Under the pieces are notes generated by a model that saw only the letters and a list, made by a program, of their open reading frames with translations, was not told the origin of the DNA and did not search any database. 64,000 nt of DNA, taken from Linnemannia elongata (Eukaryota > Mortierellomycota > Mortierellomycetes > Mortierellales > Mortierellaceae). The stretch lies in assembly GCA_036320915.1 (NCBI GenBank), contig JAXBDG010000003.1, positions 1,860,001-1,924,000 on the forward strand, in the 5' to 3' direction. Below, in pieces: positions 54,762 to 64,000 of this stretch; position 1 is the stretch's first letter; every line of letters starts with the position of its first letter. Position numbers and translations under genes: made by a program.

Positions 54762-55536
54762 CTACTTGACCATGATGGATTCCATGGAAGCACTCAATGC
54801 TTCGATGGACACTGTTCTGGCCTTGGGTGTTGATGTGGTTGTTGTGGTAGTAGTGTCTGTGATAGAGTTTGAGTTAGTGGCTGCGCCCAAGACTGCTGCA
54901 ACAGAAGAAGAGGAAGAGGATACGGTGGGTGCACTTGTGGAAGTGGATGGTGTTGCAGTTGCTGCTGTGATAGGAACGGTCACTGGTGCAGCGGATGCAG
55001 AAGTAGTAGTGGTGGTATCGTTGTTGAGGTAGACGGCCATGTGGAGGTCCTTGCGGACGAAACCGGATTTGTTGTAGAAGACTTCGTTGCTCTCTGAGCA
55101 GGTCAGGAGGAGCTTGTAACATCCGACCATGGTACCAATGTGCTTCAACTGGTCGATCAAGCTATTTGTTTGCATGCATAGGGTTCGTGAGGATGATTTC
55201 ATTGCGGTTTGTTAGGGATTTGATGATCTTGACCCTGCATGTAACTTTCGTTATACAGACAAAAATGAGTAAAAATAAAAAGACTTACCGAATGCCAAAC
55301 TTCTTGCCGCGCTGAGAGTCATGGACTACGATATCCTCGATATGTCCAGCCTGAAAAGAGCAAAAAAGTAAGAGAATTGGTTCAATTAGAATTTTGTGAT
55401 AGTGGTCATGAGGTTGTGATGGCTCTCCGATTCTTTCATTCATCCACATTCATCGCCTTCCCTCCCCCGGCGTCTTTCTCTACATGCCATTGGTCCCCCT
55501 TTGTTTCTTCCGCCTCTTACAACATTTTGGTTTCTC

Positions 55537-55586
<50 letters not shown>

Positions 55587-55989
55587 GCAAAAGCCTCGTG
55601 TCCACTTTCAGCTTTGTTGCGTTGTTTGTGAACCCCCCTTCCACCTCCATCGATTTTGTATGTTCTATTCATATATTTACCTTGGCGCATCCACGAAGGA
55701 ACTTTTGTTCAACAATCAAGGTTCCCGTAGCAACGATCCGGCGCTGCTCCAATTCCTCAATCACAACAATATGATACACATTCTCGCACCGACGCATCTG
55801 TTCAAACGTCTGGGCGAACGATTGTTCAGACACCTTGCCGACCACTGTGAGACCGGCCAAGCAGTCATAGAAGCCCTTGGAGTAGTCTGTGATCTCGAGG
55901 GGGCGGATGAGGTAGCCCTCGGGGAGTTGGGCTTGGACGGTGGAGGAGATTAGGGAGGAGGGGAAGAGGGTTGGTGGTTGTGGGCTCAT
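54762..55989 (-). CDS. GNA1: Glucosamine-6-phosphate N-acetyltransferase
   Basis: Exons 55989-55681, 55350-55289 and 55161-54762 give 256 residues. The GNAT fold spans about 20-165: LPEGYLIRPLEITDYSKGF, VYHIVVIEE, AGHIEDIVVHDSQRGKKFG (104-122, the acetyl-CoA pyrophosphate loop) and YKLLLTCSESNEVFYNKSGF. Those are GNA1 signatures. The enzyme makes N-acetylglucosamine-6-phosphate from acetyl-CoA in the UDP-GlcNAc pathway that feeds chitin and glycoprotein synthesis. After FVRKDLHMAVYL comes a Thr/Ser/Ala-rich extension of about 85 residues that typical GNA1 proteins of 150-180 residues lack. Intron 1 contains a 48-base poly(A) (T on the coding strand). Confidence 0.94.
55538..55585. repeat. 48-base poly(A) tract in GNA1 intron 1
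   Basis: An uninterrupted run of 48 A on the plus strand; it reads as poly(T) on the coding strand, about 190 bases before the acceptor. Confidence 0.93.
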
Positions 55990-57938
55990 TGTTTTGTATG
56001 TGTTGTTGTTGTTGTTGTTGTGTTTTGTGGAAGGAGAGAGGTTGTGAAGTTGTGTTGTTGTTGTTGCTATTGTTGCTGGTGGTGGCGAAGAAGAAGAAAA
56101 GGCTGAATGTGAGTGTGTTGTGAGTTGGTGTGTATATGCTGGGAAGTGGTTGCGTGCGAGTGAAAGTGTAGGAGTGAAGTGAGAGAGAGTGAAAGAGTGA
56201 AGGAGGAAAACAAAGAAAAGAAAGAAAGGTTGCGAGGAACAAAGGGAAGGCAACAGGCCTATTTATCTGTGTGGTGAGCTTATATCAGAGTTACACCTTC
56301 ATCATAATGGCTTATTTTTATTTTGTATCCGTGGTCTTTTGAGAAAAGTAAAAAATCTATTTTTGAAACAATGGCGATCTGACCAAAGGGGAACAGAGAG
56401 TAATAGGAAAAGGGCGAGACGGACGATGCTCACTCAACTGAACTCTGCACATTTTAATGCACTCTTGCATTCATTCACTCGATTTTGCTCCGCTTTGGCA
56501 TTGGCATTGGCATTAGCATTGCTTATGCCTATGCATCTTTCCTTCTAATATTCCCTCACATAAACCCTTTCCAAATTCAGATGCCACATCCATCGAAGCA
56601 CAATGGCTGAGGTACACTCGGGTACTGCCCTCTGGCAGAAAAACCATCAAAGAGTCTGTCCATCTCAGGCTGACAAAATCCAAGGGCAAAACCTAACGAA
56701 TTTTGTGTCTGTCTGTCTCTGTGTCTTTGTACGTTCTGTGTTTTATATCTGGCTATGATGATGGTTGAATGTCTTGACGAGCAACTAATATCTCAAAGAG
56801 CACCAGGATGGACCGCGATCAGAATGCACTGGTCACCTTGTTTGATTGCTGTTCATCCTATGAAAGAGAAAAGAGAGCTTTTTTTTCTTTCTACTCTCTT
56901 TTCCTTCTTTTCTATTACTTCTTTTCTTTTCATGTGCAAACCGGTCTTGAGATCTTGAATGAAAAAACTCTAGTCTGTGACCCTGGGTTGGACTGGATAA
57001 TTGATTGCTGAGAGAAAATACACTTTCGCTATGCCATATTGCTAATAGGATTTAGAGCTCATTGCGAAGGCAAAGGACGTCCATACAAAGCAAACAAACA
57101 AACGGACATGTCGATAGGAACCTGGGTGTGGAGAGAGCGTAAGCAAAAGGAATTTGGGTTTGCGGAGAGAGAAATGGAAAAAGAGAAAGAGAAAAGGACA
57201 AACAAACAACAGCAAGAGGAAGAAGAAGAGCATGAGCAAGAGCATCCAGAAGGTGAACTTTCCTTCCTTTCTCCAGTCCATATTACTAACCGTCTTGCGG
57301 AAGTCCTACCCTATGACCCCCTCGCCTTGTTTCGCCAGGTGTGCGGAAATGGATATAAGAGTTCAATTTTTATGAAGAAAAGAACCTCAGCAACGCGCGG
57401 TGTTCCTTTCATGATTGCGACGCGTTCAAGTATAATAGAAATGGCACCCAGGCACTTAGTCTGTCTCCTTGGTGTAGCAAAAGTAATTTCAGATCAAACA
57501 TAAAGGCAACAACGACTCTCTTCCACTCCGCTTACAGCTCGAATGGACGTCCCTGCTGAAGGGCAATTACAGTAAACAAAGAATAGGACAGAGAAATGGG
57601 GATTAAAGAGGATAAAGAAGGGAGAGGTAATTACCAAGGGAAGGAAGGAAGGCGGATGGATAGAAAGATATACGTCCATAAGTCCTGGGGGGGAGAGGGG
57701 TTGGTGTGCATGTGTTTGCTGTTGAGCATGTTCTCAAAAAGCGTCCGTGGGATATCCAAGAAACTCTATTCTTCTTTTTTTTTCTTAGACCCATTTCTGT
57801 CAATTGTGATCCCGTGCAATGTTTTTGTTGTGGACTGACAAACACGTTCAAACAAAATAAAAAATATTAACATTCTTCCTTCACTGCCTGATCTGTAGAA
57901 CCTCTCATTAACAACTGTCTGCGTCGATTCCTATAGCC
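55990..57938. other. Divergent upstream region, GNA1 / SET methyltransferase
   Basis: A 1.95-kb head-to-head spacer. It holds GTT repeats near 56001-56020, a short GGCATT hexamer repeat (about 56494-56520) and many low-complexity tracts. The 154-codon frame at 57039-57503 is Glu/Lys-rich at its start with no domain. No gene is supported. Confidence 0.5.
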
Positions 57939-60864
57939 ATGGACTCATCACCAGCTCCCTCTTCATCCAAACAGACACGATACGTCGACTGGCTCACCGC
58001 CAATGGTGCATCCTTCCCAAAGTTGGAATTCCGCGATGGTAATAATAACCATTCATTACGCTCTTTTTCTTAAGTTGTCTCGCCTTGACGCCTGTCTCTT
58101 CGTTCACGTTTTTCCTGCTCTCGTTATTTTTTTTTTTTTGTTCCATTGTATTTTTACTACGTATTCAGGGCCCAGTCATTCTTCATGCTAATTTTATCTT
58201 CTCTTTCAATTCAACAAATAAAGATGCGGATGGCTGCGGGAGTGTCTACGCCTCTGCAGATATCTCCGAGGACGAGGTCTTCCTGTTCATCCCCTTTGAG
58301 CGCATGGTCATCACTGACGCATTGGCTCGAAGCCATCTCCTTCTCTCGACAGCCTCAGCCCAGTCTCTCGACAGCCGTACCGCGATCAACCTCTTCCTTA
58401 TCCAGCAGCAGGCAGGAGCAACAGCGGTGAACCAATCAAGCGACAACCAGGAGGAGAAAAGGAGCAATGATTCGTTGACATCAGCAACTGGTTCATTTTA
58501 CAAGCCATATCTGGACATGCTCCCTGACAAGATTCACACGGCATTGGAGTTTGATGAACAGGATATGGAGCACCTGCGTGGGACGAATGCTTACATGGTG
58601 GTCAAGGAGCTCAAGGAGGCCCTGAGGGCAAAGTACGACAAGACCATGGAGGCTGTTGGCGGCGAACTCACGGTTGAGCAAGGGTACACTTGGGAGCGTT
58701 TCCTTTGGGCAGAGACTGTTGTATCCTCGAGGACTTTTCCTGCCAGTTTGTTTGGACATCAGGTCGAGAATGGAATCGTCTTGATTCCTCTTGCAGGTAA
58801 GCTTTTTTCAATTGCTCAGTTGTTGCTGTAAGTTAGGTCTACAATAGACAGATGATTTGACAAGCCCTTCTATTACCGTGTCCATAGACAGCCTGAACCA
58901 CAAAAGCCGCCACAAGGCCACCTGGATCAAGACCACCGAGGGACTTCAGATGTCAAGTGCCGCCATTAAAAAGGGTGACCAAGTCCTCAACAACTATGGC
59001 CCAAAGGTGATTAACTACCTACCACTTTTCTTTTCCGATCGAATCCAACCATTGTCGGACAGAACTCTAACCTTTTGCTTCCATACTTCTTGTCATTGGT
59101 GGTTGTTTATTTAGTCCAACGAAGAATGTAGGCCTCCCTCACTCTAGGCAATCATGCACAATAAGCTGCAGTGCTATTGATATAGAGGATTTTCAACCCC
59201 TCTTCTTGGGACAAAGCTCCCTTTTTCGTTTCTGATACAACCCTCCTTCTCCCGTGCATAATTAATTGAATCCTTAGTACTCGTCGGTTATGGATTCTGT
59301 ATCGAGGTAAGAGATCCTTCCTATTCACGACCGAGAAAAGATAACAGCCACACGCATTTCCTCCTGACTCAATTGCTCCATTCCTCACATAGCAAAACGC
59401 GGACGATATTGTGACGCTTAAAACCAACTTTTCTCGCGATCCTGAACAAGAGCGCAAGACAGAGATCCTCAGGTACCTCGGAGTAACCGCAGACGCGGTC
59501 CATTACCTCCGACGCGATATGATCCCAGATCAGCTGTTGGCGACAATGCGCGTCATGGCCATGAACCCAGTAGAGGTGACGCGTTGCCATGCCACAATTC
59601 AGGATTATGATCAGCAAGGAGAAGATGAAGAGGATGATACGGCAAGAGAGCAACGATTGGAGAACACCAACTTGGTCATCAAAACCACTCTGTCGAGCGA
59701 GTTGCAGTTTGTCAGTCTCCGCAATGAGTTTGCTATGTTGGATTTAATGGATATACTGTTACGAACCAAGTTGCAGGGAATCGTCGAGTGGGATCAGAAA
59801 CTCAGCCTTCCTCAAAATTCTGCTCAAGAGTTTATCAAGCTTTACCGACAAGGTTGGTTCGATGGGTTTATGCGTTTTTATTCCTTAGTTAATCATGAAC
59901 GACCTGGCTAGGATCGGTGGGAAAATTAGCAGCATTTACTCATACTTTTTACAATAGGCCAGAAGGAGGTCTTGGAGTCTTGTGCGGAGCTTTGTCGAGG
60001 CATGTTCTCGGTTCTCCTCAAAGAGTCCTCGGCTGTAGAGCTATCAATGGAGCAAGCTGTGTTTGGTGGGGCCTCGACTCAAGGACAAGGAAGCAACACT
60101 CAGAAAAGGCTTGAGCCATCAATGTCTTACAGTTCAGAGCGATTCAAGGAAGCCGCGCTGCAGGAGACCAAGTCCATGTCGGACTTGAAGCGAGAAGCAG
60201 TGCAACAGGTTCTGCTGAACGCCGAAGGTATCATGATTGAGCACAAGGATGAGCTGTTTGGCGAAGCTTTCTCAGCAGCCTTCCCAGATCATGGATGGGG
60301 CGAGAAGTTGAGCGACGATTTGGACGAAGAAGAGGAGATGGCGGTTCAAATGGAACAGGACGCAATCGTGACCTGTTTCCTTATCTTCCAGACCCAGCAA
60401 CCTGAGCGACTTGATCGATTCATCTCTGCGGCCAATAAGTTTGACTACTCCAGGTACGACACGTTGTTTACATTTCATTTCACCCACGACTTTTGTACCT
60501 GATCTGTGCATCATCATGCATGCTAAATTAATAAGCGCGTCATTTGGCCGTCTCTGCTGACATCATGGCATCCCAATTCCTCTGTTTTGACTTCACTCTT
60601 CGCTTTAGCCAACTTGACGAGGACATGAAGGACGATGTTGAAGACTTGCGTCAGTCGTTGCAGGAGACATTGGAGGATGTTGATCCGGAAAAGTTTGATT
60701 TTACAAACAGATTCACCCCCCAGGCCTTCCTTTGGGCAACAGGACTGTTGGAAGCGCTCTCGCTCAGTCTTCATATCGATGGTGAACTTGTGTCCGGCAT
60801 TCTAGCGCCTCGGGACCCTCAGGTAGCTGAGGGCGGAAGACAGAAGAGGAAGTTTGACGAGTAG
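57939..60864 (+). CDS. SET-domain protein-lysine methyltransferase (Rubisco-LSMT type)
   Basis: Eight exons (57939-58038, 58224-58796, 58888-59006, 59115-59127, 59278-59306, 59393-59852, 59958-60453, 60609-60864) give 681 residues. The split SET domain runs from about 15 to 280: YVDWLTANGASFPKLEFRDD, the inserted helical i-SET, DSLNH (225-229) and NNYGPKSNEELLVGYGF (259-275), which bind AdoMet. A helical substrate-binding region follows, with a C-terminal FTPQAFLWATGLLEALSL segment. SETD3/SETD6/Rkm-type enzymes methylate lysine or histidine on non-histone proteins; the target is unknown. Exon 4 is only 13 nt and carries SNEE, part of the AdoMet motif, so skipping it would shift the frame and destroy the active site. 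Confidence 0.9.
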
Positions 60865-60916
60865 GATAAATATTATTTTTTTTATTTTATCTGAATACAG
60901 GTCAGAACAAAATTTC

Positions 60917-61380
60917 TTATTCACTCTTGGATTCTTCTGAACCGTGTGAAGAAGCAGCGGAGGGTGGTGGCGCTGGAGTAGATTTCATTGAAGTAGTGGA
61001 TGCTGTTGAAGAAGGGGCAGTGGTCGAGGATGTTGAAGAGGGCGCTTCTTCGTCCTTGTCTAGAGAGGAGGCCTCGACGTTAACGTACGGGTTGGGCTGA
61101 GACTGGGCCTTGAGCAGCGAGGCTAAACTGGCCGTCAACCTATCAGCACGGTCTACATTTGATAGTTAAAGATGTTATGGTGGAATGTGTGAGTGTCTTT
61201 GGTGTCTGCTAAGAATATATCTGCTTGGTCTTCCCTCCTCTTATTTCCTTTTCGTAGGGAGGTATGTGGTTGGTTACCATCGAGGCTGTCGAGGGCGAGG
61301 TTGACAGAGTCGATGTCCTTGAGCATGCTGGAGATGTCGTTGATGTCAAAGTCGGCGTCGTCGAACTCAGGGTTGGTCAT
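60917..61380 (-). CDS. Small bublin-like (UPF0184) coiled-coil protein
   Basis: Two exons (61380-61278, 61152-60917) give 112 residues. The first 60 form an acidic start and a helix, FDDADFDINDISSMLKDIDS followed by LDSLDDRADRLTASLASLL. The spacing resembles human bublin/UPF0184 (a short acidic start, then INSMLxxIxxxLDxLExxxDxLxxxLxxLL), but this is from memory and the similarity is modest. The tail is Ser/Thr/Ala/Pro-rich and disordered. Bublin is a small coiled-coil scaffold at intermediate filaments in animals; its role in a fungus lacking those filaments is not known. It is tail-to-tail with the SET gene (52 bp) and head-to-head with PRP38. Confidence 0.7.
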
Positions 61381-61607
61381 GTTTGTGTGATGTGTGAAGG
61401 TGTGTTTGGGGGTGTCAGGAGGGAAAGAAAAGAGGGGCAGCAAGTTGGTTGGTAGAAATAAAAAAAGCTGGTGGTATTTGCCAGAACAACGTCACATTCG
61501 CTGCCTATTTGCATTCATTTTTTCTTTTTTGTTCTTCTCTGCATTTCAACAACTCTTTGCCGCTCACCAACCGCTAAAAGAAAGACGCACCCTCGACCAC
61601 GCCCACC
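61381..61607. promoter_or_regulatory. Divergent promoter, bublin-like gene / PRP38
   Basis: A 227-bp spacer holds both promoters. It is purine-rich on the left and pyrimidine-rich on the right of the plus strand, as at other head-to-head pairs here. No TATA box is seen. Confidence 0.4.
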
Positions 61608-63572
61608 ATGAGCAGCAATACACTGGCGACGCACGGAAACGAGAGGACCATGAACCTCAACTCGGTCATCTTCCAAAATATCATCGACTCGCCCTACCTC
61701 AAGACCATTGCGTACGGAGACCTGCCTTTGTTGCGTATTGTTATGACACTCCCTGCTCCTCCCATGTGACATCTACCCTCTCGCCTTGCTAATCCCGACG
61801 TAATTAACACCGCATTCTTATTTTTTATCCTTTATTTGCACCATAGCGAGTTGGAGACCTTCCATGAAGTCCAGACTGAGGCACAGCGAAACGGTAGGTT
61901 CCCACTCAAGTGTTTAGTTCTTGATTTTCATATATCGTCGACCATTGTTTTTTTCTTGTACTCTTCTTTTGATCCGTCCTTGTAGGGAATAGAGGAAAGA
62001 TCGTAACTGGTTCAAGCGCGATGATGGAACAGCATTTAACGAGCCGGATATATTTATTCTCTTTTTCACTGAACTGTTGCCCCAAGACCCATTTCACTTG
62101 GTTCATCTGGATAGAAACTAACCAACCCTTTCTTCTTACATTTTCAAATAGTGAAATCTATGGGTAAGCACCATTCTTGATAGCCAACTAAAGGCAAGAG
62201 ACCACTACAACGAACACAGGACAAGAGCAAGAGTGGATGACTCCAGCGGGACAGAAAGGGCCCCTTCGAAAACCATCAACTAAAGGGAACTTTCGACATG
62301 GCAAAAGGACGCGCGAAGGAGCTCTTAATGACAGACTCAGTAATGTTCATGAAGTCTTATTGCATTCCTGACTTTTGTTGACAAAAATGAGTGGACCCTA
62401 CCCTTATCACAGCTCGCCTCTCGCTCAACCAAAACCACTGCGCCTCAGCGTCACTTTACCTTATTATTATTAACACTTTCTTTTCGTTTGCGAACCTCCC
62501 GTGCTTCCTGAATTCTTATAATCTTGATAGAGCCGTTCTTGAAAGGAACTACGCCTTCGACCGCCTGGGTTCTCATGTACAAGTTTTGGACCCTTCGCCT
62601 TACTGTGAGGCAGATCGAGAGCTTGATTGATAACGCTCACTCGGTGTAAGTGCCCGCTCTTTAAAACTACAAAGCTTTTACAAATATGTTAGGGTGGTAG
62701 ATGAGTTCGTTATTAACACATTAATTTTTTGCCCTTCGCGTGCTTGTCATTGATTAGATATTTGCGTGGACTTGGATTCCTGTACTTGAGATTTGTGTGC
62801 AAGCCCGATCAGCTTTGGGACTGGATGGGAGATTATCTTGAGGACGATCAGGAGATCACGCTCCAGGCCGGACCCAAGCCCGTCTACTCGTAAGTTTGCG
62901 CCTGGTTTTCAATTTACCGTTGCTTTTTTTTTTCCTTTCTTTGAAAGGAGCTACATATTTAATATAACCTGATTTGGTTCCTTTTTTTTCATTCTACAGA
63001 ACCATCGGCAAGATGTGCTACATGCTTTTGCACGATCAAAAGTTTCAAGGGCAGATGTTGCCAAGAATCCCCGTCTTGGTGATGCGCGACTTGGAGCAGA
63101 AGCTGGAACCCTTTGCCGACGCCGGTCGTGCCAAGACTGGTCAGCGCGACCATTTCAAGTACGTTGGGTGTCATGATTTGAATGGCCCATTACTGTTAAA
63201 TGTCGTTCTCTATCTTTCTTGAAATATGGTCAGCCTTATTGGTCCTAACGTACAAGCACTTTGCTTTTTTGCTCTTGTAGGAAGGACAGGGATAACAGAG
63301 GTCGGGATGGCGGTAGAGGTAGAGAACGCGATCGCGACAGCAGTTCTTCGAGATACGACCGGCGCCGGTCTCGATCCCGATCCCGATCGAGGGGTCGTGA
63401 CCGTGGCGGAAGGCGCTATGACGATGATGATCGCGAAGGCCACAGATCGCGCCGTTATAACGACAGCAGGAGCCGCAGCCGCAGCCGCGATCGTTGGGGG
63501 AACCGAAGAAGGGATGACTACCGCCGTCGTAGCCGCAGCCGCAGCCGAAGCAGAAGCCCCGGCAGGCGATAG
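61608..63572 (+). CDS. PRP38: Pre-mRNA-splicing factor PRP38 with RS tail
   Basis: Seven exons (61608-61711, 61847-61893, 62152-62163, 62531-62645, 62758-62889, 63000-63158, 63281-63572) give 286 residues. The PRP38 domain fills 15-190: NLNSVIFQNIIDSPYLKTI, ELETFHEVQTEAQRNVKSME, STAWVLMYKFWTLRLTVRQI, YLRGLGFLYLRFVCKPDQLW and TIGKMCYMLL. A C-terminal Arg/Ser/Asp-rich tail ends SRSRSRSRSPGRR. The domain is closer to PRPF38B than to yeast Prp38. PRP38 is a U4/U6.U5 tri-snRNP component needed for spliceosome activation. Exon 3 has only 12 nt (V, K, S, M and one base) but supplies conserved residues, so it cannot be dropped without loss. Confidence 0.93.
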
Positions 63573-63703
63573 GTGTATCCCAAGGTCGTCGAGTATGTTG
63601 ATTTCTTAGTATAGTCCATTTTACACTCCTTTTTGTGCAGCCAAGCGTCTGGTGCATTGAATTAGAAAAACGTTCATTTTGTGATATGGTCTAGGTCTTT
63701 TTA

Positions 63704-64000
63704 TTATTGACGATTGTTGCGAATGACTTGAGCTGTTGATGGTTCCAATGGCAACAAGGCGGCGGCTACTTCACGTCCTTCTTCTGCCAACATGTTGTAT
63801 GTCGCTGCAGCATTGGCCTGGTAGGAGATGATTACAGCATTGGATAGAGATGTTAAATTTGCATACTGTTGTGACGGTAAGGATAGCATATAGAGAGAGA
63901 AAAAGAAGAATCAATTGAAAGAGACATGTACGTACGGTGCTCATCATGTCGACTTGGAGACCGAGGCTACGGACCACGGCTCGGACTGCTGGACTCAAGG
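63704..64000 (-). CDS. 3' end of an unidentified gene (partial)
   Basis: The window ends inside this gene. The last exon is 63817-63704 and the one before it runs from beyond the window edge to 63936, joined in phase through GTACGT/CTACCAG splice sites. The visible product reads ..SPAVRAVVRSLGLQVDMMST and then ANAAATYNMLAEEGREVAAA..STAQVIRNNRQ. The residues look like an amphipathic helical C-terminus, but I recognise no family. It is tail-to-tail with PRP38 (131 bp). Confidence 0.6.

Noticed and set aside
57039..57503. 154-codon plus-strand frame with Glu/Lys-rich part
   Set aside because: No domain, and the basic/acidic part arises from GA-rich sequence.

Overview
This window is chromosomal DNA of an intron-rich filamentous fungus. 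The gene set is eukaryotic and fungal: a fungal perilipin, 40S protein eS8, UTP15, PRP38, cofilin, the dynein light chain LC8, a chitin-deacetylase-fold wall protein and a Kre9-like secreted protein. Introns are short, begin GTAAG/GTACG and often carry CTAAC branch sites. The intergenic DNA is full of pyrimidine tracts and microsatellites. The mix of animal-like families that are rare in yeasts (AIG1 GTPase, RSPRY1-like SPRY-RING ligase, ANKRD40-like and bublin-like proteins), together with a NACHT-pentapeptide-WD40 protein, suggests an early-diverging lineage such as Mortierellomycotina. That placement is inference; no rRNA or marker gene is present to confirm it. I see no tRNA or rRNA gene, no CRISPR array and no intact transposon.

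Layout. 0-11 kb: pyrimidine-rich leader, intronless perilipin (+), LC8 (+, with a probable 5'UTR intron), mitochondrial uL23 (-) and UTP15 (+), the last two divergently transcribed. 11-20 kb: nine-exon epoxide hydrolase (+), then two secreted proteins on the minus strand: a chitin-deacetylase-fold protein that lacks every metal-binding and catalytic residue, and a Kre9/Knh1-like protein with an acidic tail. 19-28 kb: eS8 (+), 5-hydroxyisourate hydrolase (+), ethanolamine kinase (-) and the iron-sulfur co-chaperone HSCB/Jac1 (+). 27-38 kb: a four-exon AIG1/GIMAP-like GTPase (-) and a 5.5 kb intronless NACHT-pentapeptide-WD40 protein (-), the best candidates for an NLR-like self/non-self or stress-sensing module. 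39-48 kb: cofilin (-), a two-finger C2H2 transcription factor (-) and its 4.3 kb purine-biased upstream region. 48-64 kb: ANKRD40-like (-), RSPRY1-like E3 (+), GNA1 (-), SET/Rubisco-LSMT methyltransferase (+), bublin-like coiled coil (-), PRP38-SR splicing factor (+) and the 3' end of an unidentified gene (-) at the window edge.

Gene models below were spliced by hand from GT-AG sites, reading-frame continuity and family motifs. Total lengths agree with the families where I know them (LC8 89 aa, eS8 204 aa, cofilin 137 aa, HIUase 123 aa). The genes do not form a pathway cluster. Neighbouring genes are mostly arranged head-to-head or tail-to-tail, some very close (52 bp between the SET and bublin stop codons). 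Recurrent themes are introns at or beside the start codon (eS8, cofilin, LC8 5'UTR), microexons of 12, 13 and 27 nt, and an intron with an apparently very distant branch point in the HIUase gene.
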